From: Bacteroidales bacterium
GTDB lineage: Bacteria; Bacteroidota; Bacteroidia; Bacteroidales; Muribaculaceae
Assembly: GCA_900770215.1 (NCBI GenBank)
Contig: CAAGJW010000046.1
Span: 1-53,156, forward strand
Direction: 5' to 3'
Length of the DNA: 53,156 bases
The notes beneath the pieces are model-generated. The model searched no databases. It saw nothing but the letters and a program-made list of their open reading frames with translations, and had not been told where the DNA came from. Positions 1 through 8,063 of the stretch are shown here, piece by piece. Position 1 is the first letter of the stretch; each line of letters starts with the position of its first letter. Position numbers and translations under genes: made by a program.

Positions 1-17
1 GCATGTTTGGGTAGCTA

Positions 18-1178
18 TTATCTGTTTCCCTTCGCCCTGTTGTGCGTCTTGCAAAGCACCTGATAGTTGTCAATGCTTGTGCTTCCGCCCCGGCTCCATG
101 CCGTCACGTGGTCGGCATCCATCTCGGTGAGCTTCCAGATACGGCTGTGGTTGGCACCGGATGACATGGCACAGTAGGGGCAGTTGGAGGTGCCTCTTGC
201 CTTTGCCTCCGCGCTCTGCCGCTCATACACGGTCTTGGTAGTACGCTTGTCAAACAGGCGGATGTTGAGCAGCTTCGGGTCGGTGCAGCTGCCGAGGACA
301 TACTCGAAAATACCGCGCTTGTCGGTGACGGCATCGTCTTGCATCAGTTCAGAGACCCGGCGGTCAACCTCGTCGGGGTTGTAGGGCGTGTTGTGGTACT
401 TTTCATAGAGCGTGCCCCACGGCAGTCCTTTCTGCTCGCTGTGGGGCGTGGGGAAGGTGGCGCTCACCCAGTCGATGACGCTGTCGAAACATGTGGTTAC
501 GGGCGTTATGTCCGCGTCCTGGCGGTGCGCAGCCATGTAGCCCTCCGTGTCGCCGTGGCTCGCCCAGTCGAGGGCTGTGGCGAGCACCTCCTGGCGCTTA
601 GGGTCGCCCTTCACGTAGGTGCCCCACTTCTGCTGCATGGGGTTCAGTGAATTGCTATAGACAGCCTTCAGCGCGGTGACAAACGGACCGCTGTAGATGG
701 CGTTGTACATCTCCTGGTTGTTGAGCGGCACGCCGGCGATGTTGATTATCTTGAACCACTTCTTTATCTCCTCTTCCGTGCCCTCACAGACGTAGAGTGT
801 CAGAGGGGTATCGGAGAATAGCTGCTGCAGCTCGGCGTTGAGCGAGTAATACTTCTGTTCGCGCCCGTCATAGCGCACGGTGAGCTTGTTGGTGAGGAAA
901 CGGCCGAGGGAAGTGATGCGCTGCTGGCCGTCGAGCACCTCAAGCAGTCCGTCGGGGCGGCGGTTAAGGTAGATAAGCCCCAGTGGATATCCGTGCAACA
1001 CCGAGTCGATGACCGCCACGTCCTTGCGCCCGTCGTTGTAGATGTAGTTGCGCTGGTACTCCGGCTGGATAATCAGCCGTCCGTTCATGCCGAAGAGTCC
1101 CTTGCCCTCCTGCTCGTTGTAGACGAATCCCTTGCAGATGTCGCCGATGGTGATGTTGGTATGCAGTTCTGTATTCAT
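18..1178 (-). CDS. DUF262 (GmrS-like) nuclease with C-terminal HNH domain
   Basis: 386 aa. The N-terminal half is a DUF262/ParB-like fold: the motif DGQQR at residues 83-87 is the signature of GmrSD-type proteins, where this domain is thought to bind or hydrolyse nucleotide and control cleavage. The C-terminal 55 residues form a zinc-finger HNH nuclease: CPYC at 333-336, the DADH catalytic segment at 354-357, then N371 and CKTH at 376-379. Both halves have intact key residues, so an active nuclease is expected. The gene is the last of three co-directional genes, 11 nt after the PDDEXK gene, which argues for co-transcription with the methyltransferase. By family it may be a restriction effector; the DNA target is unknown. 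The gene is complete, its stop lying 18 bases from the window edge, so further members of the cluster could lie outside. Confidence 0.88.
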   Translation of the reverse strand: MNTELHTNITIGDICKGFVYNEQEGKGLFGMNGRLIIQPEYQRNYIYNDGRKDVAVIDSVLHGYPLGLIYLNRRPDGLLEVLDGQQRITSLGRFLTNKLTVRYDGREQKYYSLNAELQQLFSDTPLTLYVCEGTEEEIKKWFKIINIAGVPLNNQEMYNAIYSGPFVTALKAVYSNSLNPMQQKWGTYVKGDPKRQEVLATALDWASHGDTEGYMAAHRQDADITPVTTCFDSVIDWVSATFPTPHSEQKGLPWGTLYEKYHNTPYNPDEVDRRVSELMQDDAVTDKRGIFEYVLGSCTDPKLLNIRLFDKRTTKTVYERQSAEAKARGTSNCPYCAMSSGANHSRIWKLTEMDADHVTAWSRGGSTSIDNYQVLCKTHNRAKGNR

Positions 1179-1189
1179 GATTATATAGT

Positions 1190-2260
1190 CTATTTGTCCA
1201 TTAACTCATCCTCAATCTCATCGATTGATGGCAATGATGTCTTGAAGTTCTTTGTAATCAGTTTCGACAATTCGTATTCTGACACACCCAACGGCTGTTT
1301 GTAGGCATCCAAGGCATATTTTGCCACCACGTTGTCCTTGTCCTTGCATATCAGCAGACCGACAGTCGGGTTGTCGACTTCAGTCTTGAATTGACGGTCT
1401 ATTGCCGACACATAGAAGCTCAATTGTCCGAGAAACTCTGGCTTAAATGGCTTTACTTTAAGTTCTACGACCACGTATGCATGGATGCGGGTATTATAGA
1501 ACAAAAGGTCGGGGAAGAATTCTTGTTTGCCTACAGCAAAGCGAAATTGACGCCCCATGTATGAGAAACCTTTCCCCAACTCCAGTAGAAAGCGCGTTAC
1601 ATTTCCAACGAGCGCATCTTCAAGATCGCGTTCGTCATAATCCTCTCGTAAGGAAAGAAAGTCAAAAGAGTACGGGTCTTTCGTTATCTGCTGTGCGAGG
1701 TCGCCTTGTGGGGCCGGCAAAGTGGCTTGGAAATTACTGACCGACTTTCCCTCACGTTCATAGAGGTCGGTGTCGAGCCAGTTGAGTAGAACGTCTCGGC
1801 TCCAATTGTTCTCCAACGTCTTGCAGACAAAGAAAATGGCTTTCTTTACATCGCCTTTGCACTTGTCAATGATGCGTTGATGATGGGCCCAGGGAATCAT
1901 AAAGAGTCGCTCTTTTGTGAAATCGTCAGCAGCCTGCTGACGATTTTCAATTGCCGGTGAGTACAAGCTGTAGAAGTAAGACATATATTTCAAGCTTGAA
2001 GGTGAAAGGCCTTTAACCCCTGGCAATTTATGCTTCAAGTCATCGCTCAAATTTTTATAAAATCCTGATCCGTAGGTGTTAGCATACTGGTGCGATACAA
2101 TATCATGCCCTAAATTCCAATAAAATTCCAAGACATGGTTGTTGACTGCCGACATTGCCTTCAACCGACTTCGCAAGAATCGGTCTTTTAGTTCGTCAAG
2201 CCATCTGACGTAGCTTTTGTCGTGATGCAGTATCTGTCTTGGTGTCTGCTCTTTATCCAT
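1190..2260 (-). CDS. DUF1016 / YhcG-type PDDEXK nuclease
   Basis: 356 aa. The N-terminal part (about 20-160) matches the DUF1016 helical domain (LxxLKDRFLRSRLKA, then a YWNLGHDI-type segment at 47-54). The C-terminal part is a PDDEXK nuclease fold: FPDLLFYN around 249-256 supplies the first acidic residue (D251), and VVVELK at 263-268 supplies the E-x-K pair. This family often sits beside restriction-modification genes; its biochemical role is poorly defined. It is the middle gene of the minus-strand cluster, 62 nt after the methyltransferase gene and 11 nt before the DUF262-HNH gene. A TATCTTTG hexamer-plus at 2266-2273 lies 5 nt upstream of the ATG and could give an internal, nearly leaderless transcript. 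Base composition is AT-richer than in the core genes of the window. Confidence 0.88.
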   Translation of the reverse strand: MDKEQTPRQILHHDKSYVRWLDELKDRFLRSRLKAMSAVNNHVLEFYWNLGHDIVSHQYANTYGSGFYKNLSDDLKHKLPGVKGLSPSSLKYMSYFYSLYSPAIENRQQAADDFTKERLFMIPWAHHQRIIDKCKGDVKKAIFFVCKTLENNWSRDVLLNWLDTDLYEREGKSVSNFQATLPAPQGDLAQQITKDPYSFDFLSLREDYDERDLEDALVGNVTRFLLELGKGFSYMGRQFRFAVGKQEFFPDLLFYNTRIHAYVVVELKVKPFKPEFLGQLSFYVSAIDRQFKTEVDNPTVGLLICKDKDNVVAKYALDAYKQPLGVSEYELSKLITKNFKTSLPSIDEIEDELMDK

Positions 2261-2322
2261 GGTTGCAAAGATATTCGTTTTGTTTCTTCACCTGTTATTT
2301 CTGACTTCTATTATATTCTTGC

Positions 2323-3459
2323 CTAATGAAGAATCTTCTGAATGAGGATGCGCGCATAAGTGGATTTAAGCTCGCCATCAACCATTATCGCACCACGACG
2401 GTTCAAATCGCCAAAGCGTGGAGTATCCTCGGGAGTATATTCCCTTGTCTTAATGCCGTACTCATTGCCACGGTCGGTAATTCCCAACAGTCGGAACTGT
2501 TCCGGGCAATACTTGTCGAGGAAGGAGATGGGTACACCCATCGGGCCAGTGTAGTCGGAGGGTATGGCATCGGTATAAGGCACCTCGATGGCATCATAGT
2601 TGTCATAGTGCTGGTACTCCTTCCGCCCGCGCAAGTCCTTGTGGCGGCTGAACTTCAGGTTATCCGCCATCGTCATCAACGGCAACGGCTCGTGGCGCTT
2701 GCCATGCTCAATGTTGGTGTACCAACGCACTCCTTTAACTCGAATAAAATGTTTGCCTTCATCATCTATGCGCCAACCTGCAGCATTTAGTGGATATTCT
2801 TTCGGAACTCCAAACTCTCTGTCTCCAGAACTTATTGAAGGACCCAGCCAAATCTTGTTATTCATGAGCAGCGGAAACACCTCCTTGTAGGTTATCGCGT
2901 TCATGTTGCCGATGATTGAGAACTGTTTGCCACCGTCGATGATCCATTTGAGAAACTCGCGGAAGAGGGAGAACGGCGGATTGGTGATGATGAAGTCGGC
3001 CTCGTCACGCAACTGCGTAATCTCGCGCGAGCGGAAGTCGCCGTCGCCGTCAAGGTATTCCCAACGGAGATCGTCGATGTCGATGCGGTTGTCGCCATTG
3101 ATGTCACGGTCGAGAACGAAGATACGCCCGTGGGTCTGCCACTTGTCGCGGTCGAACTTCGGGTCCTGCTCGTCCTCGGGGAAAAGTGATGGCATTACCC
3201 CGTACTTTGCCGCCTTTGCGTCTGGTGCATAGCTTGTTGAGACGAGCTTTTTGATGCCAAACAATTGGAAGTTAAGCGCGAAATATCGTGTAAAATTGCT
3301 CCACTCTGGGTCGTCACACGGCATGAGTATCGTCTTGTCGCGGAACACGTCGGGGTCGTAGTCCACATACGCCTGCATCTCATGCTCAATATCGGGCAGT
3401 TGTGTGTAGAACTCATCGTTCTTGGCTGTTTTCGCGTTACCTAAGTTTGTATTTGCCAT
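2323..3459 (-). CDS. EcoRI-family adenine-specific DNA methyltransferase
   Basis: 378 aa. The protein has the layout of the EcoRI_methylase family (PF13651): an N-terminal segment NAKTAKNDEFYTQ, a cofactor-site segment MPCDDPEWSNF at 46-56, and the amino-methylase motif TNPPFS at 159-164 (NPPF), which marks N6-adenine methylation. A D-rich insertion at about 117-141 precedes the catalytic motif. Family knowledge says such enzymes methylate adenine in a short recognition site; whether the site is GAATTC cannot be read from the sequence. No EcoRI-type endonuclease is adjacent; instead two unrelated nuclease genes follow. The gene is the first of the operon and probably transcribed from the -7 element at 3521-3528. 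There is no Shine-Dalgarno sequence, as is usual in Bacteroidetes. Confidence 0.87.
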   Translation of the reverse strand: MANTNLGNAKTAKNDEFYTQLPDIEHEMQAYVDYDPDVFRDKTILMPCDDPEWSNFTRYFALNFQLFGIKKLVSTSYAPDAKAAKYGVMPSLFPEDEQDPKFDRDKWQTHGRIFVLDRDINGDNRIDIDDLRWEYLDGDGDFRSREITQLRDEADFIITNPPFSLFREFLKWIIDGGKQFSIIGNMNAITYKEVFPLLMNNKIWLGPSISSGDREFGVPKEYPLNAAGWRIDDEGKHFIRVKGVRWYTNIEHGKRHEPLPLMTMADNLKFSRHKDLRGRKEYQHYDNYDAIEVPYTDAIPSDYTGPMGVPISFLDKYCPEQFRLLGITDRGNEYGIKTREYTPEDTPRFGDLNRRGAIMVDGELKSTYARILIQKILH

Positions 3460-3520
3460 CTACTAATAAGTTATTTAGTTCATAACCATATTGTGATATT
3501 TTTCGTCCTGATATTTTTCA

Positions 3521-3528
3521 CAAATATA
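3521..3528 (-). promoter_or_regulatory. Putative -7 promoter element of the defence operon
   Basis: On the minus strand this reads TATATTTG, matching the Bacteroidetes consensus TAnnTTTG, about 62 nt upstream of the methyltransferase ATG. A TTG triplet 15 nt further upstream is an imperfect -33 element. It is embedded among three TGATATTT-type direct repeats (3493-3540). Confidence 0.5.
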
Positions 3529-3775
3529 GTGATATTTCTGTTGCAAGTAAAATCTATTTTGCCTTTACTGCAAATATACTGAAAAGTTGACAAAAATGGA
3601 GTAAATCGGAAATGAAAAAATCGCTAAGGCCTTTGTTTGTAAATCTTTATCGATTGTTGTGATGTAATAAGGGCGCCCTGGTTCGGGAGCAGGACTTGCC
3701 TCAATCGGGGTAGTGGCGGCGTGGCAAGCATCTTCAAGCACAGCTTGTAGCGCACTCCCACAAGAGAAACACTGG

Positions 3776-3803
3776 GGGCAGGCAACTCACGGGTTGCCTG
3801 CCC
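3776..3803 (-). terminator. Hairpin, probable terminator of the 3852-4451 gene
   Basis: Perfect 11-bp stem (GGGCAGGCAAC at 3776-3786 with its complement at 3793-3803) and a 6-nt loop, 49 nt past the stop of the minus-strand gene. The following minus-strand bases are only mildly T-rich (GTGTTTCTCTTG), so termination strength is uncertain. Confidence 0.5.
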
Positions 3804-3851
3804 TCAGCTCGATTGGTGTGCCTTGCATGGCCTGCTTTTTCCCTCAGGGCA

Positions 3852-4451
3852 CTACTCGGGCAGCTCGTCCCAGTGAATGGGCACGTTGTTGAGCATGAGC
3901 AGCCCGGTGTCGTCGTAGCTGGTGCTTATGCCCAGTTGCAGCTGCTTGATGGTGGTGGCCGTCTTCTTGACGTCGGCAAACTCGTTGCTCTCTTTCAGCT
4001 GCACTTTCATGTAGACGCCTTCGGTCACGTCGTAGGAGTACCACCCGGTGCCCACCCTCATCTTGTAGGCATTGTCGTCCTGGTCGACCATGATGGCCGG
4101 ATAGTTGCTGTTGCCGCCCAGGCGCAGCTGGTTGAGATTGGCAATCATCTTCACTTTAAACACCAGGGTCACCACGCCATAGTTGGCCGAGGTGCTCTTG
4201 CCATAGGCCCCCACGAACTGCACGTCGACAATCGAGGCGAGCGGGTTGCGCAGCGTGCCGCCGCCGTCGATGACTGTGAGGGTGCCTTTCTTGTTGGCCG
4301 CCTGTGTGGTGGCCGTTGTGGCGGTCTTGCTCTCGGGAGCGATGATTTGTTTTGCTTTCTTGATGAGGCCTCCCAGGCCCTGGGCGCTTGCCGGTGCCGC
4401 TGCCAGGCTGAGCATGGCACAGGCGGCGATTGCGATACGGTTGAGTTTCAT
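3852..4451 (-). CDS. Exported protein of unknown function
   Basis: 199 aa. Residues 1-23 form a clear signal peptide (MKLNRIAIAACAMLSLAAAPASA, cleavage likely after ASA-QG), so the product is secreted or periplasmic. After a short low-complexity A/T-rich linker (about 40-52) the chain reads as a beta-rich domain with alternating hydrophobic strands (VDVQFVGAYG, VVTLVFKVKMIA, YMKVQLKE), reminiscent of small immunoglobulin-like DUF4352-type domains, but I do not recognise a family. It starts 30 nt after the upstream lipoprotein gene and the two proteins share the theme of a beta-domain describing values such as LRLGGNSNYPAIMVD, so they are probably one operon. No catalytic motif is seen. Confidence 0.7.
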   Translation of the reverse strand: MKLNRIAIAACAMLSLAAAPASAQGLGGLIKKAKQIIAPESKTATTATTQAANKKGTLTVIDGGGTLRNPLASIVDVQFVGAYGKSTSANYGVVTLVFKVKMIANLNQLRLGGNSNYPAIMVDQDDNAYKMRVGTGWYSYDVTEGVYMKVQLKESNEFADVKKTATTIKQLQLGISTSYDDTGLLMLNNVPIHWDELPE

Positions 4452-4481
4452 GTCTTGATGATGTATGTGTGTGATAAAGTT

Positions 4482-5189
4482 TTATTTCTTGGGTTCCTTG
4501 ACCTTGGCTGCCGCTTTGGCCTGCTTGTCGGCTTGCTCGGCCTGCTTGCACAGAGTCGAGCTTGAGTTGGTGATGGTGATCGACTTCATGCTGGCCATCT
4601 GCTCGGCTTCCCAGGGCTCGATGCTCAGGTTGATTTTCAGCGTGATGCTGTCGCCCTTTTTCACCACCGTGTTGCCTGTGGCTCCAGGATGCAGGGCGAT
4701 CACTCCACGCGAGTGAAAGGCGTTGCCCTCGGCGTCGGTCACCACATAGCGCAGCTCGTAGAAGCGCATGGCGCCCTTGCCGGGCACGTGTCCCCAGTCG
4801 TCGAGCAGCACGGCAGCGGTCTCCATCCTCACGGTGCCCCCGGGCGTGACGGTGGCCACGGTAAGGGGTTGCGAGAGTTGCAGCGGCACGTCATGGGCCA
4901 CGTTTGCTGGCACCGGCTTGCCCGTGAGCTGCTGGCCGGCCTGGGAAATTTTGTCCTTGATTTCCTTTTGCTTTGCAGCCCACTGGGTGAGCTGCTCTTT
5001 CATTTTAGACTCGTCGTCTTTAGCCTGGGCCAGGCCACTCTTCAGGCTCTCGCCGGCTTCCTCTTGCTCGATGATCAGGCCGGGGAGCTCTCCCAGCGGC
5101 CCGTTGGCGGGCGTGTGCTTGCTCTCGCACGCCACGAGTGCGGCCAGGACCAGTAGCCACACCGTTGTAGTAGTAAGGATTGTTCTCAT
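4482..5189 (-). CDS. Lipoprotein of unknown function with coiled-coil segment
   Basis: 235 aa from the ATG at 5189, chosen because it begins directly with a lipoprotein signal peptide (MRTILTTTTVWLLVLAALVAC, lipobox LVAC). An upstream in-frame start would add an implausible leader. After the lipobox come a predicted helical, Glu/Lys-rich stretch (about 40-85), a beta-sandwich-like domain (about 100-205) and a short Lys/Ala-rich tail. The beta part resembles the exported protein encoded next in the operon. No known family was recognised. A -7 element (TACTTTTG) lies 56 nt upstream on the minus strand. Confidence 0.68.
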   Translation of the reverse strand: MRTILTTTTVWLLVLAALVACESKHTPANGPLGELPGLIIEQEEAGESLKSGLAQAKDDESKMKEQLTQWAAKQKEIKDKISQAGQQLTGKPVPANVAHDVPLQLSQPLTVATVTPGGTVRMETAAVLLDDWGHVPGKGAMRFYELRYVVTDAEGNAFHSRGVIALHPGATGNTVVKKGDSITLKINLSIEPWEAEQMASMKSITITNSSSTLCKQAEQADKQAKAAAKVKEPKK

Positions 5190-5244
5190 GCTGTTTTGGT
5201 AGTATAAATTTGGGTGAATAAGTGCTTGTGTCACGTTTCGGTTG

Positions 5245-5252
5245 CAAAAGTA
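5245..5252 (-). promoter_or_regulatory. Putative -7 promoter for the 4482-5189 / 3852-4451 operon
   Basis: Minus-strand TACTTTTG matches TAnnTTTG; a TTG triplet about 21 nt upstream fits the -33 element. The implied 5' leader is about 50 nt. Confidence 0.55.
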
Positions 5253-5313
5253 AAGGCCGTGGCCGCTCGCCCGCAAGAGCAAGTGGTCAATTGTATCGGT
5301 TGGAACTCAGTTT

Positions 5314-5348
5314 TTTACCGATTGACGCGCCAGTTTACCGATTGACGC
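5314..5348. repeat. 15-bp tandem direct repeat at the 3' end of the AraC-type gene
   Basis: The 15-mer TTTACCGATTGACGC occurs at 5314-5328 and again at 5334-5348, a 20-bp period. The second copy contains the stop codon and last codons (VNR) of the regulator gene, and the first copy lies just beyond the stop. It looks like a short tandem duplication. Confidence 0.7.
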
Positions 5349-6408
5349 CCGCCGCCCGGCATGCGGCCGGAGTCTTGCCCGTGGCTTTCTTGAAATAGCG
5401 TCTGAAGCTGCTCAGCGAGTTGAACCCCGACTGGCTGGCAACGTCCTCGAGCGGCAGTGCAGTGGTGGCCAGCAGTTGCTGGGCGTGTTTCACCCGCCAC
5501 CCGTTCACATACTCGTAGAAGCTCGTGTGCAGCTGCTGGTTCAGGTAGTTGGACAGGTAGGTGCGGTTGGTGCCCAGTTGCTGGGCCAGGCCGTTGATGT
5601 TGAGGGTGGGGTTGAGGTAGATGTGGCCGAGTTCAAATGTGTCGTGCAGGGCCTGGGCAAAGTGGAAGCCGGCCTGCCGCCCGCCCGCCTGCCCGAGGGT
5701 GCCTGGGCTGGTCGAGGGTACGCTCGCGCCGCGGTCGAGTGCCTCGAGCATGTCGTCCTGGCGGTATACAAAGTAGCACAGCAGGGCAAAGATGAGCGAG
5801 CACACCGTGTTGTAGATGGCGGCTGTGACGTTGCTGTCGACCTTGGTGGCGATAAACCACATTGCGGCCAGTGCCAAGTAGAAGAGCAGCAACAGCCATG
5901 TCCACCTGAGCGACAGGTGCTCGTCGGCCGAGAAGCAGGCCGCCAGCTCCTGGTTGAAACGCCTCACGGCCACAAAGCCATAGATCACAATGCCCACCGA
6001 GTGGAGCAGGGCGGCAGTGAGGATGCCGTCGTACACGGCGCGCGAGCCGCTCGCCATGTACACAGCCAGCGCCACCCAGTAGGGCGCCAGGTTGGCAGCG
6101 GCCGCCAGGGGCTTCATGCCGTGGGTGTGGGTGAGCCGGTAGAGCAGCATCAGGGCCAGCGGCACTGCCGTGACCTGCATGATGTTGGTCACGGGCTTGA
6201 GCATCGTGCCCAGAAAGTTGTCGATAAAAAACAGGTAAAATTCCACCACGCTTATGCCCAGCAGGTAGAGCATGAAGTAGAAGGCCGAGCGCTGCAGCCG
6301 GTGCTGCCGCCCCTTGGCATAGAGCGCCACGGTGCCCAGTAGCTGGAACATGAAGAAAAGGCCGCATGAGAAATCTCGCAGGCGTGAGGTGAGGGCAGGG
6401 TCGATCAT
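5335..6408 (-). CDS. Membrane-anchored AraC-family transcriptional regulator
   Basis: 357 aa from the ATG at 6408, which has AAGAAACG just upstream and sits about 20 nt after the predicted transcription start; the longer reading frame would include the promoter. The N-terminal 215 residues contain about seven hydrophobic segments (for example FSCGLFFMFQLLGTVALYA and TVCSLIFALLCYFVY), so the sensor half is an integral membrane domain. The C-terminal 100 residues are an AraC/XylS DNA-binding domain with two helix-turn-helices (LNINGLAQQLGTNRTYLSNYLN and LEDVASQSGFNSLSSFRRYFKKATG). It is divergent from the GHL10 glycosidase gene, with back-to-back promoters, and may control it. The ligand is unknown. 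Confidence 0.85.
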   Translation of the reverse strand: MIDPALTSRLRDFSCGLFFMFQLLGTVALYAKGRQHRLQRSAFYFMLYLLGISVVEFYLFFIDNFLGTMLKPVTNIMQVTAVPLALMLLYRLTHTHGMKPLAAAANLAPYWVALAVYMASGSRAVYDGILTAALLHSVGIVIYGFVAVRRFNQELAACFSADEHLSLRWTWLLLLFYLALAAMWFIATKVDSNVTAAIYNTVCSLIFALLCYFVYRQDDMLEALDRGASVPSTSPGTLGQAGGRQAGFHFAQALHDTFELGHIYLNPTLNINGLAQQLGTNRTYLSNYLNQQLHTSFYEYVNGWRVKHAQQLLATTALPLEDVASQSGFNSLSSFRRYFKKATGKTPAACRAAGVNR

Positions 6409-6433
6409 CGTCGTTTCTTGGTGTTTGGGAAAG

Positions 6434-6463
6434 CAAATATACAAAAAATCGCCTACTCTGCAA
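6434..6463 (-). promoter_or_regulatory. Promoter of the AraC-type regulator
   Basis: Minus-strand TTG (6461-6463) and TATATTTG (6434-6441) are 19 nt apart, matching the Bacteroidetes -33/-7 architecture. Start of transcription is expected near 6427, 19 nt before the ATG. Confidence 0.65.
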
Positions 6464-6530
6464 AATGTTCTCAATTCCCGTCGATAGATCGTATTCCTGG
6501 TTGCTGGGAACCGCGTTTCTGTTTTTTTTG

Positions 6531-6538
6531 TACCTTTG
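6531..6538 (+). promoter_or_regulatory. Putative -7 promoter of the GHL10 glycosidase
   Basis: TACCTTTG, a perfect TAnnTTTG match, 22 nt before the ATG at 6561. It is divergent from the promoter of the AraC-type gene about 100 bp away. Confidence 0.6.
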
Positions 6539-6560
6539 TGTCTCGTTTACTGAGATTGTT

Positions 6561-8063
6561 ATGAAGAGATACATCCTTTACATCGCATTGTGCCTGGCAG
6601 CTGTGGGCGTGCTGCAGGCACAGCCTTATACCACGCCCAAGCGCGAGCTGCGCGCGGCGTGGGTGTCGACCGTGTATGGCATCGACTGGCCCAACGCCGG
6701 CGCCAGCGCCTCGCGGCAGAAGGCGGCCCTCACGCGCATCGTCGACTCGCTGGCCCGCAACAACTTCAACGCCGTGTGCTTCCAGGTGCGCTCGATGAGC
6801 GATGCCATGTATCGCTCGGCCTATGAGCCGTGGTCGAGCTACCTCACGGGTACCCGCGGCAAGGATCCGGGATATGACCCGCTGGCCTACTGCGTGAGCG
6901 AGTGCCATCGCCTGGGGCTGGAGTGCTGGGCGTGGATCAACCCCTACCGTTTCACGACGGGAGCCTTGTGGAGCACCAGGCAGGACATGGAGGCGCGGCA
7001 GCACCTGCTCTCGTGGGGCAAGAAGAAGATACTCGACCCGGCCCAGCAGTGGACCGTCGACCGCATCGTCGACGTGTGCCGTGATGTGGTGACGCACTAC
7101 GACATCGACGGGGTGCTCTATGACGACTATTTCTACCCCGACAACATCCCCGCTACCAGCGCCGCCGGCGACTACGGCGAGTGGAAGGCCTCGGGCACAC
7201 AGCTCAGCCTGGCCGACTGGCGGCGGGCCAACGTGAACCGCATGGTCAAGGCCGTGTACCAGATGATACAGGCCGAGAAGCCCTATGTGCGCTTTGGCAT
7301 CTCGCCGGCCGGGGTGGCCTGCACCGATGCCGACCTGGCCGCCCGCTACGGCATTGTGCCGTGCCCCAGCGGCAGCGACTGGCAGTATGGCACCATCTTC
7401 AGCGACCCGGTGTCGTGGCTCAAGGAGCACGACCTCGACTTTGTGTCGCCCCAGGTGTACTGGAAGCGGGGCTTCAAGCGGGCCGACTTCTCGCTCATCG
7501 CCCCGTGGTGGTGCCAGGTGGCTCCCAAGATGGGCCGCCAGGTCTACATCTCGTCGAGTATCGAGCGGCTTGCCCAGTCGAGCGAGTTTCCCGAGTATGC
7601 CGCCCAGGTGCAGCTCACGCGCGACAGCAGCCCCGAGGGCGCGGGTGGCACCATCTTCTGGTCGGTGACCAACCTGTACCGCCGTGCCGGCCTCGACCGC
7701 CAGCTGTGCAGCTACCTGCGCAGCACCGTCTACCGCTATCCGGCCTTGCTGCCCCAGCTGCCGTGGCGCAACCACAAGGCCGCCCGCGACCTCAAGGTCG
7801 AGCCCCCCGTGCGTGGCAACGGGCAGTTGCTGTGGCACCCGCTCAAGGGGGTGCGCTACACCGTCTATGCCGTGCCGGCAGGCGTGAGCGAGAGCCAGTG
7901 GAAGGGCCAGGTGCAGTACCTGCTGGGCATGGCCTACAATCCCGACGATGCTGCCGACGATGTGGTCTACGACCTGCCCCGCGACAAGCAGCAGGGCTAC
8001 AAGTGGGCCGTGTGCGTGCTCGACCGCTATGGCAACGAGTATCCGCCCGTGTGGGTGCATTAG
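6561..8063 (+). CDS. GHL10 family (glycosyl hydrolase 10-like) exported protein
   Basis: 500 aa from the ATG at 6561; an earlier in-frame start would overlap the promoter. A signal peptide (MKRYILYIALCLAAVGVLQAQ) is followed directly by the family N-terminus KRELRAAWVSTVYGIDWP. The (beta/alpha)8 barrel covers about 30-400, with NAVCFQVR, AWINPYRF and the DGVLYDDYFYP motif near 180-190, which carries the likely acidic active-site residues. A smaller beta domain covers about 410-500. GHL10 (PF02638) proteins are believed to act on peptidoglycan-like or host glycans; the substrate here is not evident. The protein is probably periplasmic or surface exposed. It is divergent from a membrane AraC regulator that may sense a related ligand. 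Confidence 0.87.
   Translation: MKRYILYIALCLAAVGVLQAQPYTTPKRELRAAWVSTVYGIDWPNAGASASRQKAALTRIVDSLARNNFNAVCFQVRSMSDAMYRSAYEPWSSYLTGTRGKDPGYDPLAYCVSECHRLGLECWAWINPYRFTTGALWSTRQDMEARQHLLSWGKKKILDPAQQWTVDRIVDVCRDVVTHYDIDGVLYDDYFYPDNIPATSAAGDYGEWKASGTQLSLADWRRANVNRMVKAVYQMIQAEKPYVRFGISPAGVACTDADLAARYGIVPCPSGSDWQYGTIFSDPVSWLKEHDLDFVSPQVYWKRGFKRADFSLIAPWWCQVAPKMGRQVYISSSIERLAQSSEFPEYAAQVQLTRDSSPEGAGGTIFWSVTNLYRRAGLDRQLCSYLRSTVYRYPALLPQLPWRNHKAARDLKVEPPVRGNGQLLWHPLKGVRYTVYAVPAGVSESQWKGQVQYLLGMAYNPDDAADDVVYDLPRDKQQGYKWAVCVLDRYGNEYPPVWVH

Larger units (their letters stand above)
3460..3851. other. Intergenic region, AT-rich then GC-rich
   Basis: No gene is supported here. Bases 3460-3660 are strongly AT-rich and hold the promoter and repeated TGATATTT boxes of the methyltransferase operon. 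From about 3660 the composition switches to the GC-rich style of the rest of the window, suggesting that the right-hand edge of the acquired defence cluster lies near 3660. The last part holds a hairpin that probably terminates the minus-strand gene at 3852. Confidence 0.6.

Noticed and set aside
3660..3760. Possible tRNA-like remnant marking the edge of the defence cluster
   Set aside because: Contains GGTTCGGGAGC-like bases but no cloverleaf or direct repeat of an attachment site could be drawn.
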